Below, in pieces: positions 52,034-60,503 of a DNA stretch of 64,000 nt. The stretch lies in contig JAQTOU010000002.1 of assembly GCA_028713125.1 (NCBI GenBank), positions 62,001 to 126,000 on the forward strand. Direction: 5' to 3'. A model generated the notes under the pieces. That model did no database searches, was not told the DNA's origin, and saw only the letters and a list, made by a program, of their open reading frames with translations. The stretch comes from Elusimicrobiales bacterium (GTDB taxonomy: Bacteria; Elusimicrobiota; Elusimicrobia; Elusimicrobiales; UBA9959). Both the position numbers and the translations under genes were made by a program. Position 1 is the stretch's first letter. Each line of letters opens with the position of its first letter.

Positions 52034-54186
52034 TCAAAAGAATTATCCACGGCGTTCTTGTTTTTTCCTGCTTCGTGACGGTTTCCGCCGCCGCCGCGGA
52101 CAAGGAAGCCTATCTCCACTTTATGACCGGCATGGTGCAGGAGCGCAAGGGCAACTACGATTCCGCCCTGCAGGAATACCGCCGCACGATGCTGCTCGAT
52201 CCCCAGTCCGTCTTCGTTTACAAGCAGGCGCTTAACCTTGCGCTGCATATCGGCAAGGTGGACGAAGCCGCGCAGTGGGCGGAGTTCGTGGTGCAGTCCG
52301 ATTCCGCGACGGCCGACAACTGGGTGCTCTACGGGAACGTCAAGTGGGCCAAGGGCGACCTTGAGGGCGCGCGCGCGGCTTACGAAAAAGGCGTGGAGCT
52401 CGACCCCTCCTCCTACGAAGCGCTTTACCAGCTGGCCAGCATCTGGAGCTCGAAGAACCCGGACAAAGCTATCGGCTACCTTGAAAAATACATGGACCTG
52501 CGCTCCGAGGACTCGGCGGAGATCTATTACCAGATAGCGGTGCTGAAGAACGCCAAGGGAGACGCCGCCGGGGTAAGGGAGAACCTCATAAAATCCAAGG
52601 AGGCCGATTCCTTCTACCCCCAGCCGCGCTATATGCTGGCCAATCTTTACGAGATGACCAGCGACAGCGCCGCCGCGCTCTCGGAATACCTGGAACTGAT
52701 AGCGATAGAGCCGAAGAACATCGAGCTCTTCGACCGCGTAGGCGAACTTTATTCCGGGCCGATGCTGAACAATCTGGAGGAGGCCGAAAAATATTTCCTC
52801 AAGGCCTGGGACCTGGACAAGAAAGACCCTACCGCCTGCTTCTGGCTGTCGGTGATAAACGAGCAGAAGAGGGATTTCAGCGCCGCCGCCGCGTATCTCG
52901 AGAACTCCGGCGGGCTTAAGGACGACGCCGGCCTGGTGCTGCGCCTGGCCTATTATTATACGCAGAGCGGCCGCTATGAAAGGGCCATCGCCCTGCTGGA
53001 GCTGGCTTTAAAGAAGTGGCCCGACAATATGGAGATAGCCTATTTCCTGGCGCTGGGCTATGACGACATGGGCAAGACGGACAAATCGCGGGCGATGCTC
53101 AAGGCCATAGTGGCGAAAGAGCCGGACAATGCCGAGGCCCGCATGCAGTACGCGGTCATAAGCGAGCGTGAGAACGATATGGCCACGGCGGAGGAGAATT
53201 TCCGCTACCTGCTGTCCAAGAACCAGAAGAACGCGAACGTGATGAATTACCTGGGCTATTCGCTGGCCGACAGGGGCCTGAAGCTGGACGAGGCCGAGCT
53301 GCTGATCATGGGCGCGATCTCCCTGGAGCCGGAGAACGGCGCTTACCTCGACTCGCTGGCCTGGGTAAGGTTCAAGCGCGGGAATATAGCGGGGGCCCAG
53401 GAGGGGATAAAGAGGGCCGTAAAAGCGGTCTCCGACGACGCCGTGATCTGGGCGCACGCCGGGGAGATCTACTCGGCGGCCGGGAATAATAACATCTCCT
53501 GGCTGGCCTGGAGGAATTCCTGGCTGCTGGAAAAGCCCGCCAAGCGCGCCAAAGCCTCCGCCCGCCTGAAGGAGCTGCGAAAAAATATTCCGCCGGCCGA
53601 CCTGGCCAACCTCGAGCTGGCCTATCTCCGGAATTTCAGCCCCGCCGGCATGGAATTCGCCTCCTTCGCAAAAGTGGAGGCGAAACTGCGCGGCAAGACA
53701 GTGAAGTTCGACGCTATCCTGCATTTCTCTCCGCCTTCGGATTTCAGCCTGACGGTGATGGGGCCGCTGATGGTCCCGCTCTGGAAAGCCAGGGTTTCCG
53801 CCGGCGTAATGGACATGGACGCGATCTCGATAAAGGACATAGATTCGGGGACTTTCAGCTACTGGGCTTCACTGATCGCCGGGGAGCTGAGCGGCTGGTT
53901 CGCCGGCGACTACCTGGCCGGCGCGAAGGGCGGAACCTGGCGCGAACCCTGCTTTACCGGCGGCGACAGGGAGGTCTGCCTGGACTCCGCGCTCTCCTGG
54001 CCCGAGGAGATAACCAATAAATCCGAGGGCAAGCTGAAATTCAGGCCGGGGAACTACTTCATGAAGAATCTCTATCTTTTCCCGGAGACCCTGGATTTCA
54101 AGCTGCCTTTCGTCTCGGTAAAGATCACGCTGGATAAGAACCAGATGAACTTCACCGGCGCGAATACGCTGAAGCTTCCTGAATAA
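52030..54186 (+). CDS. Exported TPR-repeat protein with C-terminal LolB-like domain
   Basis: A 718-residue protein with a signal peptide (residues 1-22). About twelve TPR units run from 28 to ~530 (for example GNYDSALQEYRRTMLLDPQ and GRYERAIALLELALKKWPD). The C-terminal ~190 residues form a beta-rich part (FDAILHFSPPSDFSLTVMG, then SGTFSYWASLIAGELSGWF) resembling the LolB/DUF4292 lipid-carrying fold. That resemblance is weak and from pattern only. It may work at the inner face of the outer membrane. It overlaps rimI by 4 nt. Confidence 0.8.
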   Translation: MIKRIIHGVLVFSCFVTVSAAAADKEAYLHFMTGMVQERKGNYDSALQEYRRTMLLDPQSVFVYKQALNLALHIGKVDEAAQWAEFVVQSDSATADNWVLYGNVKWAKGDLEGARAAYEKGVELDPSSYEALYQLASIWSSKNPDKAIGYLEKYMDLRSEDSAEIYYQIAVLKNAKGDAAGVRENLIKSKEADSFYPQPRYMLANLYEMTSDSAAALSEYLELIAIEPKNIELFDRVGELYSGPMLNNLEEAEKYFLKAWDLDKKDPTACFWLSVINEQKRDFSAAAAYLENSGGLKDDAGLVLRLAYYYTQSGRYERAIALLELALKKWPDNMEIAYFLALGYDDMGKTDKSRAMLKAIVAKEPDNAEARMQYAVISERENDMATAEENFRYLLSKNQKNANVMNYLGYSLADRGLKLDEAELLIMGAISLEPENGAYLDSLAWVRFKRGNIAGAQEGIKRAVKAVSDDAVIWAHAGEIYSAAGNNNISWLAWRNSWLLEKPAKRAKASARLKELRKNIPPADLANLELAYLRNFSPAGMEFASFAKVEAKLRGKTVKFDAILHFSPPSDFSLTVMGPLMVPLWKARVSAGVMDMDAISIKDIDSGTFSYWASLIAGELSGWFAGDYLAGAKGGTWREPCFTGGDREVCLDSALSWPEEITNKSEGKLKFRPGNYFMKNLYLFPETLDFKLPFVSVKITLDKNQMNFTGANTLKLPE

Positions 54187-54210
54187 GGAAGGCCGCCGCA
54201 GTTACGGGAT

Positions 54211-55083
54211 ATGCTTAAACTCAAAGCTCACGCCAAGCTCAACCTTTTCCTTGAAGTCGCGCGCCGCCGGCCGGACGGGTATCACGACCTGGCGACGCTG
54301 TTCGCGCGGATAGGGATAAGCGACGGCCTTTCTTTTAAGAAGAGCCCCGTTCCCGGTATAAGTCTTTCGGTGAAAGGCGGGCCGCGGGAACTCGGCCGCC
54401 CGGGAGATAATATTGTCTTCAAAGCGGCGGTGAGGTTCTTCGAGACTTTCGGCATCGAGCCGGCGGTAGAGATAAAGCTGGAAAAGAATATCCCGGTTGG
54501 CGCCGGCCTTGGCGGCGGGTCTTCGGACGCCGCGGCCGCGCTGCTTGGCCTCGCGCGTCTTTATAAACTGCCGCAAAGCGCTTCGGGCCGGCTGATGACG
54601 ATAGCGGCGGAGCTGGGCTCCGATGTTCCTTTCTTTATGCTCGATACCGCCATGGCCGAGGGTTCCGGGAGGGGGGAGAAACTCAAGGTCCTTAAACCCT
54701 CCGGGCCCCTTCCTTATATCGTGCTGGTTTATCCGGGGGTTCCGGTTTATACGAAAGAAGTTTATAGCAGCCTTAAGCTGGGCGCGCCTTCTGAGATAAA
54801 AAGGCGCCTTGCGGATTTCCGGCGGCTGACCGGGTCATTGAAAAAAGGCGTGTTTAATTCCGAACTATTGTTCAACCGCCTCGAGGACCCGGTCCTCCCG
54901 AAGCACAAGGCTGTGAGGCTGGCTAAAGAAAAGTTGGCCGGCTCGGGCGCGGACGCGGTACTTATGTCCGGTTCCGGGGCCTCCGTCTTCGCCCTTTGCC
55001 GCAGCAGGGCTAAAGCCGGGCGGCTCGCCGCCGAAATGAAGTGTATCCGCGGTTACAAGGTTTTTTTAACAAAATTTTGCTAA
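54211..55083 (+). CDS. ispE: 4-diphosphocytidyl-2-C-methyl-D-erythritol kinase
   Basis: A GHMP kinase of the MEP isoprenoid pathway. The 290-residue protein has KLKAHAKLNLFLEVARRRPD, DGYHDLATLFA, the ATP loop PVGAGLGGGSSDAAAALLG and LMSGSGASVFAL. It lies 24 nt after the TPR gene, and spoVG follows after 101 nt. Confidence 0.96.
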   Translation: MLKLKAHAKLNLFLEVARRRPDGYHDLATLFARIGISDGLSFKKSPVPGISLSVKGGPRELGRPGDNIVFKAAVRFFETFGIEPAVEIKLEKNIPVGAGLGGGSSDAAAALLGLARLYKLPQSASGRLMTIAAELGSDVPFFMLDTAMAEGSGRGEKLKVLKPSGPLPYIVLVYPGVPVYTKEVYSSLKLGAPSEIKRRLADFRRLTGSLKKGVFNSELLFNRLEDPVLPKHKAVRLAKEKLAGSGADAVLMSGSGASVFALCRSRAKAGRLAAEMKCIRGYKVFLTKFC

Positions 55084-55184
55084 AATTCCAGTAAGTAGAA
55101 ACAGTGTAACGCTACCTTGAGAGTTTGTTCTAAGTTCCGGCTGGGTGCCGGGTTTTGTCGGGGGGCGGAAATTAGGGGGACAAC

Positions 55185-55493
55185 ATGGAAATCACCGAAG
55201 TTAGAATACATCTCAGGAACGAGGCACGCCTTAAGGCTTTCGCCACTGTTACCTTTGATAATGCCTTCGTGGTTCATAACATGAAGGTAGTGAGCGGAAA
55301 TAACGGGCTGATAGTCTGCATGCCGTCCAGGAAGATCAAGGACGGCACGTACAAGGACATAGCCCATCCTATAAATAACGAGTTCCGCGGGGTGCTCGAG
55401 CAGCTCATTCTCAAGGAGTACGAGAAAGAGATGGCGAAGGCCGGCCCCTTGCCGGTCCCGACCCAAACAGAGGGCTTCGCCGAAGGCGTCTAA
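55185..55493 (+). CDS. spoVG: SpoVG-family nucleic acid-binding regulator
   Basis: A small site-specific DNA- and RNA-binding regulator, found in many non-sporulating bacteria. The 102-residue protein has MEITEVRIHLRNEARLKAFA, FVVHNMKVVSGNNGLIVCMP and DIAHPINNEFRGVLEQLIL. It stands alone as a unit: a 101-nt upstream gap (with TAAAAT at 55081-55086) and its own terminator. AGGGGGA (55174-55180) precedes the ATG. Confidence 0.97.
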   Translation: MEITEVRIHLRNEARLKAFATVTFDNAFVVHNMKVVSGNNGLIVCMPSRKIKDGTYKDIAHPINNEFRGVLEQLILKEYEKEMAKAGPLPVPTQTEGFAEGV

Positions 55494-55512
55494 CCCGAAT
55501 GCGGCAAGGTGC

Positions 55513-55545
55513 AAAACCCTTCCCGCGGGCCGCGGGAAGGGTTTT
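55513..55545 (+). terminator. Intrinsic terminator after spoVG
   Basis: A perfect 15-bp stem (55513-55527 with 55531-55545), a 3-nt loop, and A and T runs at its two ends. Confidence 0.95.
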
Positions 55546-55571
55546 CGTGCTGTGTAATTTTTAAGTTTTAT

Positions 55572-55642
55572 TCCCGGGTGGTGTAACGGTAGCACAACCG
55601 CCTTTGACGCGGTCAGTCATGGTTCGAATCCATGCCCGGGAG
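55572..55642 (+). tRNA. tRNA-Gln (anticodon UUG)
   Basis: A 71-nt tRNA. Acceptor TCCCGGG pairs CCCGGGA; the D arm has GTG/CAC; the anticodon stem ACCGC/GCGGT holds loop CTTTGAC with anticodon TTG; the T arm is CATGG-TTCGAAT-CCATG. No encoded CCA. Confidence 0.95.
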
Positions 55643-55680
55643 TTCTTTAAGTAAAAGGTAACGGCAGGCTTGCAAGTTCG

Positions 55681-55880
55681 CGGGCGGCTGAGGGACAGGA
55701 ACGCAAAAACGTTGTCACTGCGGTGTCCTGGCAGAAACGCAGGATAGTGTAGTCCACCCGCACACCGTGCTCGCAACTCCCGCTCACTGCAGTGGCCGCT
55801 GCGGCCACCCGCCCTTTCCCGCGCTTACGCAAGCGTCGGGCTCCGAGAGGGTTTTGCTAACCCTGTCCCACAGCCGCCCG
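55681..55880 (+). other. Structured repeat element B
   Basis: A 200-nt element 38 nt after tRNA-Gln. The ends pair at 17 of 18 positions (55682-55699 with 55862-55879). Then GCAAAAAC (55703-55710) faces GTTTTGC (55851-55857) across the same AAC/TAAC internal loop as element A. Inside lie CACACCGTG (55761-55769), a 7-bp hairpin GTGGCCG-CTG-CGGCCAC (55792-55808) and a CCCG-CGCTT/AAGCG-CGGG hairpin whose loop has TACGCAA (55826-55832). Confidence 0.8.
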
Positions 55881-55890
55881 GTCCAATTAT

Positions 55891-56157
55891 ATGCCTGCCG
55901 CATCCCTAAAAATAAAATCGTGGACCGTGTATATCGTGCGCTGCGCGAACGGTTCCTTATATACCGGGATAACTAATAACCTGTCCGGGCGCATCGCCGA
56001 CCATAATTCCGGCAAAGGCGCCAAGTATACGGCCGCTTTCGGGCCGGTTGAGCTGGTCTGGAAGAAAAGGAAGAAAGACAGGTCCGCGGCCTCTATCCTG
56101 GAAGCCGCTATCAAGAAACTTTCCCGCAAAGAGAAAGATTCCCTCATTAAAAAATAA
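55891..56157 (+). CDS. Single-domain GIY-YIG endonuclease (UPF0213/YhbQ-like)
   Basis: An 88-residue protein made of one GIY-YIG nuclease fold: WTVYIVRCANGSLYTGITNN, then catalytic Arg in LSGRIADH, then SGKGAKYTAAFGPVELVW with the acidic E at the usual place. The C-terminus is Lys-rich. It lies between two structured elements of opposite orientation, 10 nt after element B and 20 nt before element C. There is no ribosome site; AATTAT is directly upstream. Such proteins may be repair-type or mobile endonucleases; the setting favours mobility but does not prove it. Confidence 0.85.
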   Translation: MPAASLKIKSWTVYIVRCANGSLYTGITNNLSGRIADHNSGKGAKYTAAFGPVELVWKKRKKDRSAASILEAAIKKLSRKEKDSLIKK

Positions 56158-56177
56158 GTTCCCCATTACCTTTAGGA

Positions 56178-56311
56178 GCGGGTGGCAAGGGTATGGGCCC
56201 GGAGCGACCTCTCGGAGGCCCGAGCTTGCATAAGCGCGAGGGCCGAGAGAGGAGGCGCGCGCACGGTGTGCGCGACGCCGTGAGCGACGGGCCCATGCCC
56301 CCGCCACCCGC
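56178..56311 (-). other. Structured repeat element C (opposite orientation)
   Basis: A 134-nt element related to A and B but read on the minus strand. The ends pair over 24 positions (56178-56201 with 56288-56311), 23 as minus-strand RNA with two G-U. Reverse-complement motifs: CACACCGTG at 56270-56262, TATGCAA at 56232-56226 in a GCTT/AAGC hairpin, and CTCGGGC-CTCCGAGAGG at 56224-56208 as in element B. Bases 56312-56440 before glmU show an AT-rich stretch without a clear promoter. Confidence 0.8.
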
Positions 56312-56440
56312 GAACCCCCTTTCTATTGAGGTTGAGCCTCGATAAATAATCATTCTTTCGCAGCAGGCGGCTATTTTTGTAGAATTTGGGTGTAGTCCTA
56401 TCCGTTATCTTAGATTTTCTCAGTCTTCTTTCTAAATACT

Positions 56441-57835
56441 ATGCCCAAAAACAACAGTTTCGCGGCGGTGGTACTGGCGGCGGGTCTTGGAACCCGCATG
56501 CAGTCCGACCTCCCCAAAGTCCTCCATTACCTCGGCGACATGTCCCTCATCGAGCGGGCCATCCGCAAGATAGCCCTGCTCGGGCCAACGAAAATAATAA
56601 TCGTCACCGGTCACCATGCCGAGCTGGTAGAGGCCGAGCTCTCCAAAAGACTCGGCCCCGCTATCTTTGGAAAAATAGTTTTCGTCCGCCAGAAACTCCT
56701 GAAAGGCAGCGGCCGCGCCGTGCAGGAAGCAATGCCCCAGATACGCGCCCACGCCCATGTAATGGTCCTCTGCGGCGACGCCCCGCTCTTCCGCGTTGAG
56801 ACCGTCAAGAAGATGCTCGGCTACTACCTTAAGCACTCCCCCGACTGCCTCGTCATGACCGCCGACCTCGCCGAGCCCGGCTCCTATGGCCGCGTAAAGC
56901 GCAACCACGCCGGCGACGTAGCCGCCATCGTCGAAGCCGCCGACGCGGATACCTGGGAAAAGAACATCACCGAAGTAAATTCCGGAACCTATTTCTTCCG
57001 CGTCAAAGCCCTCGAGAAAGCCGTCCACGGCCTCAAGAAAAAAGGCTCCAAGGGCGAGTTCTACCTCACGGACGCTCTAGAGAACATCATAGCCGCCGGC
57101 GGCAAGACCGCCGCCTTCAAACTCTCCGACCCCACCGAGATGACAGGCATAAATTCCCGCGGCGACCTCGCCGCCGCCTACGCCATGCTCAACAAGCGCA
57201 AAGCCGCCGAGCTGATGGCTTCCGGCGTGACGGTAGTGGACCCCGCCAATACCTATATAGAAGAGAATACCGTTATCGGCCGCGATACCGTCATTTATCC
57301 CGGCGTCTTCATAAAAGGCGTTTCCTCCATAGGCCGCGGCTGCAAAATAGGACCGTATGGCGTCATCGAGGATTGCCGCATCGACGACGGCGCGGTCATA
57401 AAATATTCCTGCGCCCTCGAATCCAGCCGCGTCCGCGCCGGCGCCATCGTGGGCCCCTTCGCCCGCCTCCGCCCTCTTTCGGATATCGGCCCCAGCGCCG
57501 AAATAGGCAATTTCGCCGAGGTCAAGAAATCGATCATCGGCCGCGGCTCGAAGATGCACCATCACAGCTATATCGGCGACACCGAAATGGGCGAAAAAGT
57601 GAACGTCGGCGCGGGCACCATCACCTGCAATTACGACGGAGTCAATAAGAACAGGACTGTCATCGGGAACGGCGCTTTCATCGGCTCCAACACCAATCTT
57701 GTGGCCCCGGTAACTATCGGGGCCGGCGCTTACACGGCCGCCGGTTCAACCATAACGGAGGACGTCCCGGGCGGCGCGCTTGCCATAGCGCGCGCACGGC
57801 AGGTGGTAAAGCAGCTTAAAAAAAGGACAAAATGA
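56441..57835 (+). CDS. glmU: Bifunctional UDP-GlcNAc pyrophosphorylase / GlcN-1-P acetyltransferase
   Basis: Makes UDP-GlcNAc. The 464-residue protein has the nucleotide-transferase domain (AVVLAAGLGTRMQSDLPKVL, CGDAPLF) and a left-handed beta-helix acetyltransferase from about residue 255 (hexapeptides such as IGRDTVIYPGV and IGSNTNLVAPVTIG), with the His in HHHSYIGD. Its stop overlaps prs by 4 nt. It completes the glmM-glmS-glmU set in this window. Confidence 0.97.
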   Translation: MPKNNSFAAVVLAAGLGTRMQSDLPKVLHYLGDMSLIERAIRKIALLGPTKIIIVTGHHAELVEAELSKRLGPAIFGKIVFVRQKLLKGSGRAVQEAMPQIRAHAHVMVLCGDAPLFRVETVKKMLGYYLKHSPDCLVMTADLAEPGSYGRVKRNHAGDVAAIVEAADADTWEKNITEVNSGTYFFRVKALEKAVHGLKKKGSKGEFYLTDALENIIAAGGKTAAFKLSDPTEMTGINSRGDLAAAYAMLNKRKAAELMASGVTVVDPANTYIEENTVIGRDTVIYPGVFIKGVSSIGRGCKIGPYGVIEDCRIDDGAVIKYSCALESSRVRAGAIVGPFARLRPLSDIGPSAEIGNFAEVKKSIIGRGSKMHHHSYIGDTEMGEKVNVGAGTITCNYDGVNKNRTVIGNGAFIGSNTNLVAPVTIGAGAYTAAGSTITEDVPGGALAIARARQVVKQLKKRTK

Positions 57836-58785
57836 CTCCCGACCTGAGGAAAAGGGGCGCGTTCAAGGTGTTCAGCGGCAATGCCAACCCGGAGTTGGCC
57901 AAGAAGATCTGCGACATCCTCGGGGTGCCGCTTTCAGAGACCAAGGTCCAGAAGTTCGCCGACGGCGAGATCGACGCGCATATCCTCGAGAACGTGCGCG
58001 GCGAGGACTGCTACGTGGTGCAGCCCACCTGCCCGCCGGTCAACGACAATTTGATGGAGCTCCTCATCCTCATGGACGCGCTGCGCCGCGCCTCCGCCGG
58101 CCGCATCACCGCCGTCATGCCTTATTACGGCTACGCCCGCGCCGACCGCAAGCCCGCCCCCCGCGTGGCCATCACCGCCAAGCTGGTCGCCAACCTCATC
58201 ACCGAGGCCGGCGCCAACCGCGTCATCACCATCGACCTGCACGCCGCCCAGATCCAGGGCTTCTTCGACATCCCGCTGGACCACCTCTACGGCCGGCCGG
58301 TAGTGCTGGATTATATCAAGGGCCGGAAATTCGATAATATGGTCGTTGTTTCCCCTGACGTGGGCAGCGTGGAGCGGGCCCGCTCTTTCGCCAAGCGCCT
58401 GGACCTCGGCCTGGTCATCATCGACAAGCGCCGTCCCCGCCCCAATGAAGCCGTGGTCTACAATATCATCGGCGACGTAAAGGGCAAGACCTGCTTCATC
58501 TTCGACGACCTGGTGGACACGGCCGGCACGCTCTGCATGGTGGCCCAGTCCATAAAGGACCAGGGCGCGGCCAGGATAATAGCGGCCGCCACGCACGGAG
58601 TTCTCTCGCGGGACGCCATCGAGAAAATAGACAAATCCCCTATAGAAGAGCTCATTTTGACAGATACTATTCCCGTAAACGCCTCAAAAAGTGCTAAAAT
58701 AAAGGTAGTATCCGTGGCCGCGCTCCTTGCGGAGGCCATCAAACGCAATCACATGGGTGAGTCTATAAGCGAACTCTTTAAGTGA
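57832..58785 (+). CDS. prs: Ribose-phosphate pyrophosphokinase
   Basis: Makes PRPP from ribose 5-phosphate and ATP, used by hpt among others. The 317-residue protein has FSGNANPELAKKICDILGVP, YYGYARADRKPAPRVAITAK, the TIDLHAAQIQGFFDIPLDHL segment, VVSPDVGSVERARS and the PRPP loop FDDLVDTAGT. The glmU-prs-rplY order is common in bacteria. Confidence 0.97.
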   Translation: MTPDLRKRGAFKVFSGNANPELAKKICDILGVPLSETKVQKFADGEIDAHILENVRGEDCYVVQPTCPPVNDNLMELLILMDALRRASAGRITAVMPYYGYARADRKPAPRVAITAKLVANLITEAGANRVITIDLHAAQIQGFFDIPLDHLYGRPVVLDYIKGRKFDNMVVVSPDVGSVERARSFAKRLDLGLVIIDKRRPRPNEAVVYNIIGDVKGKTCFIFDDLVDTAGTLCMVAQSIKDQGAARIIAAATHGVLSRDAIEKIDKSPIEELILTDTIPVNASKSAKIKVVSVAALLAEAIKRNHMGESISELFK

Positions 58786-58815
58786 GCGTTGTATCATAGC
58801 AGGAGGACATGCAGC

Positions 58816-59550
58816 ATGAAACAGACATTACTTTCAGCCTCGCCGCGCACGAAAGCCGGCGTACGTGGAACGCTCAGCGCCCACAGGGCGGCCGACCAGA
58901 TCCCCGCCGTTATCTACGGCCAGGAGAAGACCCCCATCAGCATCGTAGTGGACTATAAGTCCATCTGCACTATAATCCGCTCCGACCCCAACGCCATCAT
59001 AACGATGAAGCACGAGGGCGGCGAGGACACGGTCATCATAAAGGCCATCCAGCGCCACCCGCTCACCGACAAATACACCCATTTCGACTTCCAGCGCATC
59101 TCGCTGAAAGAGAAGATCAAGGTGAAGGTCGCCGTGAAGCTCGTCGGCGAGTGCTACGGCGCGAAAGTCCAGGGCGGCCTGGTCGAGCACACCATGCGCG
59201 TGCTGAACGTCTCCTGCCTGCCCACCGAGATCCCCCACGAGATCGAGCTGGACATCACGGACCTGCACATGAACCATTCCCTGCGCATCAAGGATATCAA
59301 GGCCGGCAAGGCCGAACTCCTCGACGCTCCCGAGCAGATAGTCGTCAGCGTGACCGCGCCGAAGGAAGAGAAGGTTGAAGAGCCCATAGCCGGCGCCGCC
59401 GCCGAAGGCGCTCAGCCCGAAGTTATAGCCAAGGGCAAGAAGGAAGAGGGTGAGGAGGGCGCCGCCGCCGCCAAGCCCGGAGCCAAGCCCGAGGCTGGCA
59501 AGCCCGCCGCCGGCAAGGCCGACGACAAGAAGCCGGCTCCCAAGAAGTAA
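58816..59550 (+). CDS. rplY: Ribosomal protein L25/Ctc, long form
   Basis: Binds 5S rRNA with L5 and L18. The 244-residue CTC-type protein has the L25 domain (SPRTKAGVRGTLSAHRAADQ, PAVIYGQEKTPI) and the C-terminal beta domain (TEIPHEIELDITDLHMNHSL), ending in a ~55-residue Ala/Lys/Glu/Pro tail. ATG 58816 is chosen because AGGAGG (58801-58806) precedes it; a start at 58789 is less likely. Confidence 0.96.
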   Translation: MKQTLLSASPRTKAGVRGTLSAHRAADQIPAVIYGQEKTPISIVVDYKSICTIIRSDPNAIITMKHEGGEDTVIIKAIQRHPLTDKYTHFDFQRISLKEKIKVKVAVKLVGECYGAKVQGGLVEHTMRVLNVSCLPTEIPHEIELDITDLHMNHSLRIKDIKAGKAELLDAPEQIVVSVTAPKEEKVEEPIAGAAAEGAQPEVIAKGKKEEGEEGAAAAKPGAKPEAGKPAAGKADDKKPAPKK

Positions 59551-59567
59551 AAGGGGGCCAGGGCATC

Positions 59568-59607
59568 GGAGCAGAAGTTGGACCTTAACATGTTCGGCTT
59601 CTGCTCC
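59568..59607 (+). other. Hairpin upstream of pth
   Basis: A perfect 10-bp stem GGAGCAGAAG/CTTCTGCTCC (59568-59577 with 59598-59607) with a 20-nt loop. A short T-rich segment follows. It may be a weak terminator, or may control pth translation. An ATG in the loop (59590) opens a 14-codon frame that stops at 59634, overlapping the pth start. Confidence 0.6.
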
Positions 59608-59630
59608 TTGCTTTATCCCGGGGGATTTAA

Positions 59631-60209
59631 TTGAAAGACCAGATACAGATGGCGGCCCTGCTGGGGAACCCCGGCAGGGAATACGAGAAGACCAGGCATA
59701 ATATAGGCTTTATGCTGGCCGACCTCGCCGCCTCGCGCTTTGCCTCGGGGGGGAACTGGCGGGACTGGAAAGGCCTGGGCCTTTATCTCGAATTCGAGGC
59801 CGCCGGACGCAAAGCCTTCCTGCTGAAACCCCAGACCTACATGAACCTTTCCGGGAACGCCGTGCAGAGCTTCGCCTCTTTCTACAAGATCCCTCCCGCG
59901 GCCGTACTTACGGCTTATGACGACCTGGCGCTTCCTTTCGGGAAGCTGCGCCTGCGCAAGGAAGGCTCGGCGGGTTCGCACAACGGCATGGATTCGGTAG
60001 TTTCGGCGCTCGGGCCGGCCGTGCCCCGCCTGCGGCTGGGTATTGGGCCGCGGCCCGAGAATATCCCGGGAAAAAATTTCGTGCTGTCGGGATTCAATAA
60101 AGAAGAGGGGGGGCGGCTTCCTGATTTCCTGGCCCGGGCCTGCGAAGCGCTGAAGGCGGCCTTCGAGGACGGCGTGGAGACCGCGATGAACCGCTACAAT
60201 CATGAATGA
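59631..60209 (+). CDS. pth: Peptidyl-tRNA hydrolase
   Basis: Frees tRNAs from peptidyl-tRNA that drops off ribosomes. The 192-residue protein has LLGNPGREYEKTRHNIGFM with the catalytic His, KPQTYMNLSGNAV, YDDLALPFGKLRLR and GSAGSHNGMDSV. Start TTG 59631 with GGGGGA (59620-59625); ATG 59649, six codons later, is an alternative with a poorer site. It overlaps the next gene by 8 nt. Confidence 0.95.
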   Translation: MKDQIQMAALLGNPGREYEKTRHNIGFMLADLAASRFASGGNWRDWKGLGLYLEFEAAGRKAFLLKPQTYMNLSGNAVQSFASFYKIPPAAVLTAYDDLALPFGKLRLRKEGSAGSHNGMDSVVSALGPAVPRLRLGIGPRPENIPGKNFVLSGFNKEEGGRLPDFLARACEALKAAFEDGVETAMNRYNHE

Positions 60210-60432
60210 GATAAGCCCGTACCTTAAAATATTTTTCGGCCTGCTCTTTATCCTGCTCGGCCTGGGCTATATTTACAAGCCCGGGATCATAGAGCGGGTC
60301 AACCGCCTGATCAAAGAAACTTTCCTGAACGATTCCTACGTGGCGCTGCACCGGAAGAACTGGGGCTTCCTGCTGCTGCTCGTAGGCGGGGTGCTGGTTT
60401 ACATGGGTGTCTCAAGGTCCCTCGGCTGGTAG
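60202..60432 (+). CDS. Small membrane protein, unknown function
   Basis: A 76-residue protein with two membrane segments (about 8-26 and 54-71) and a basic loop between them (VNRLIKETFLNDSYVALHRK). No family is recognised. It overlaps pth by 8 nt, so it is probably co-translated. Confidence 0.7.
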   Translation: MNEISPYLKIFFGLLFILLGLGYIYKPGIIERVNRLIKETFLNDSYVALHRKNWGFLLLLVGGVLVYMGVSRSLGW

Positions 60433-60444
60433 GTCTTTCGGCAC

Positions 60445-60472
60445 TTGGCTTTTTACCGCCATGCTGTACAAT
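60445..60472 (+). promoter_or_regulatory. Promoter for the small gene at 60504
   Basis: TTGGCT (60445-60450), 16-nt spacer, TACAAT (60467-60472); start predicted near 60479. Confidence 0.55.
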
Positions 60473-60503
60473 ATCACGAGGGGTTAAATAAACGGGGGGG
60501 AAT

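Noticed and set aside
55681-56311. CRISPR array reading of the palindromic region
   Set aside because: There are no regularly spaced identical repeats with unique spacers and no cas genes; the palindromes belong to two folded elements.
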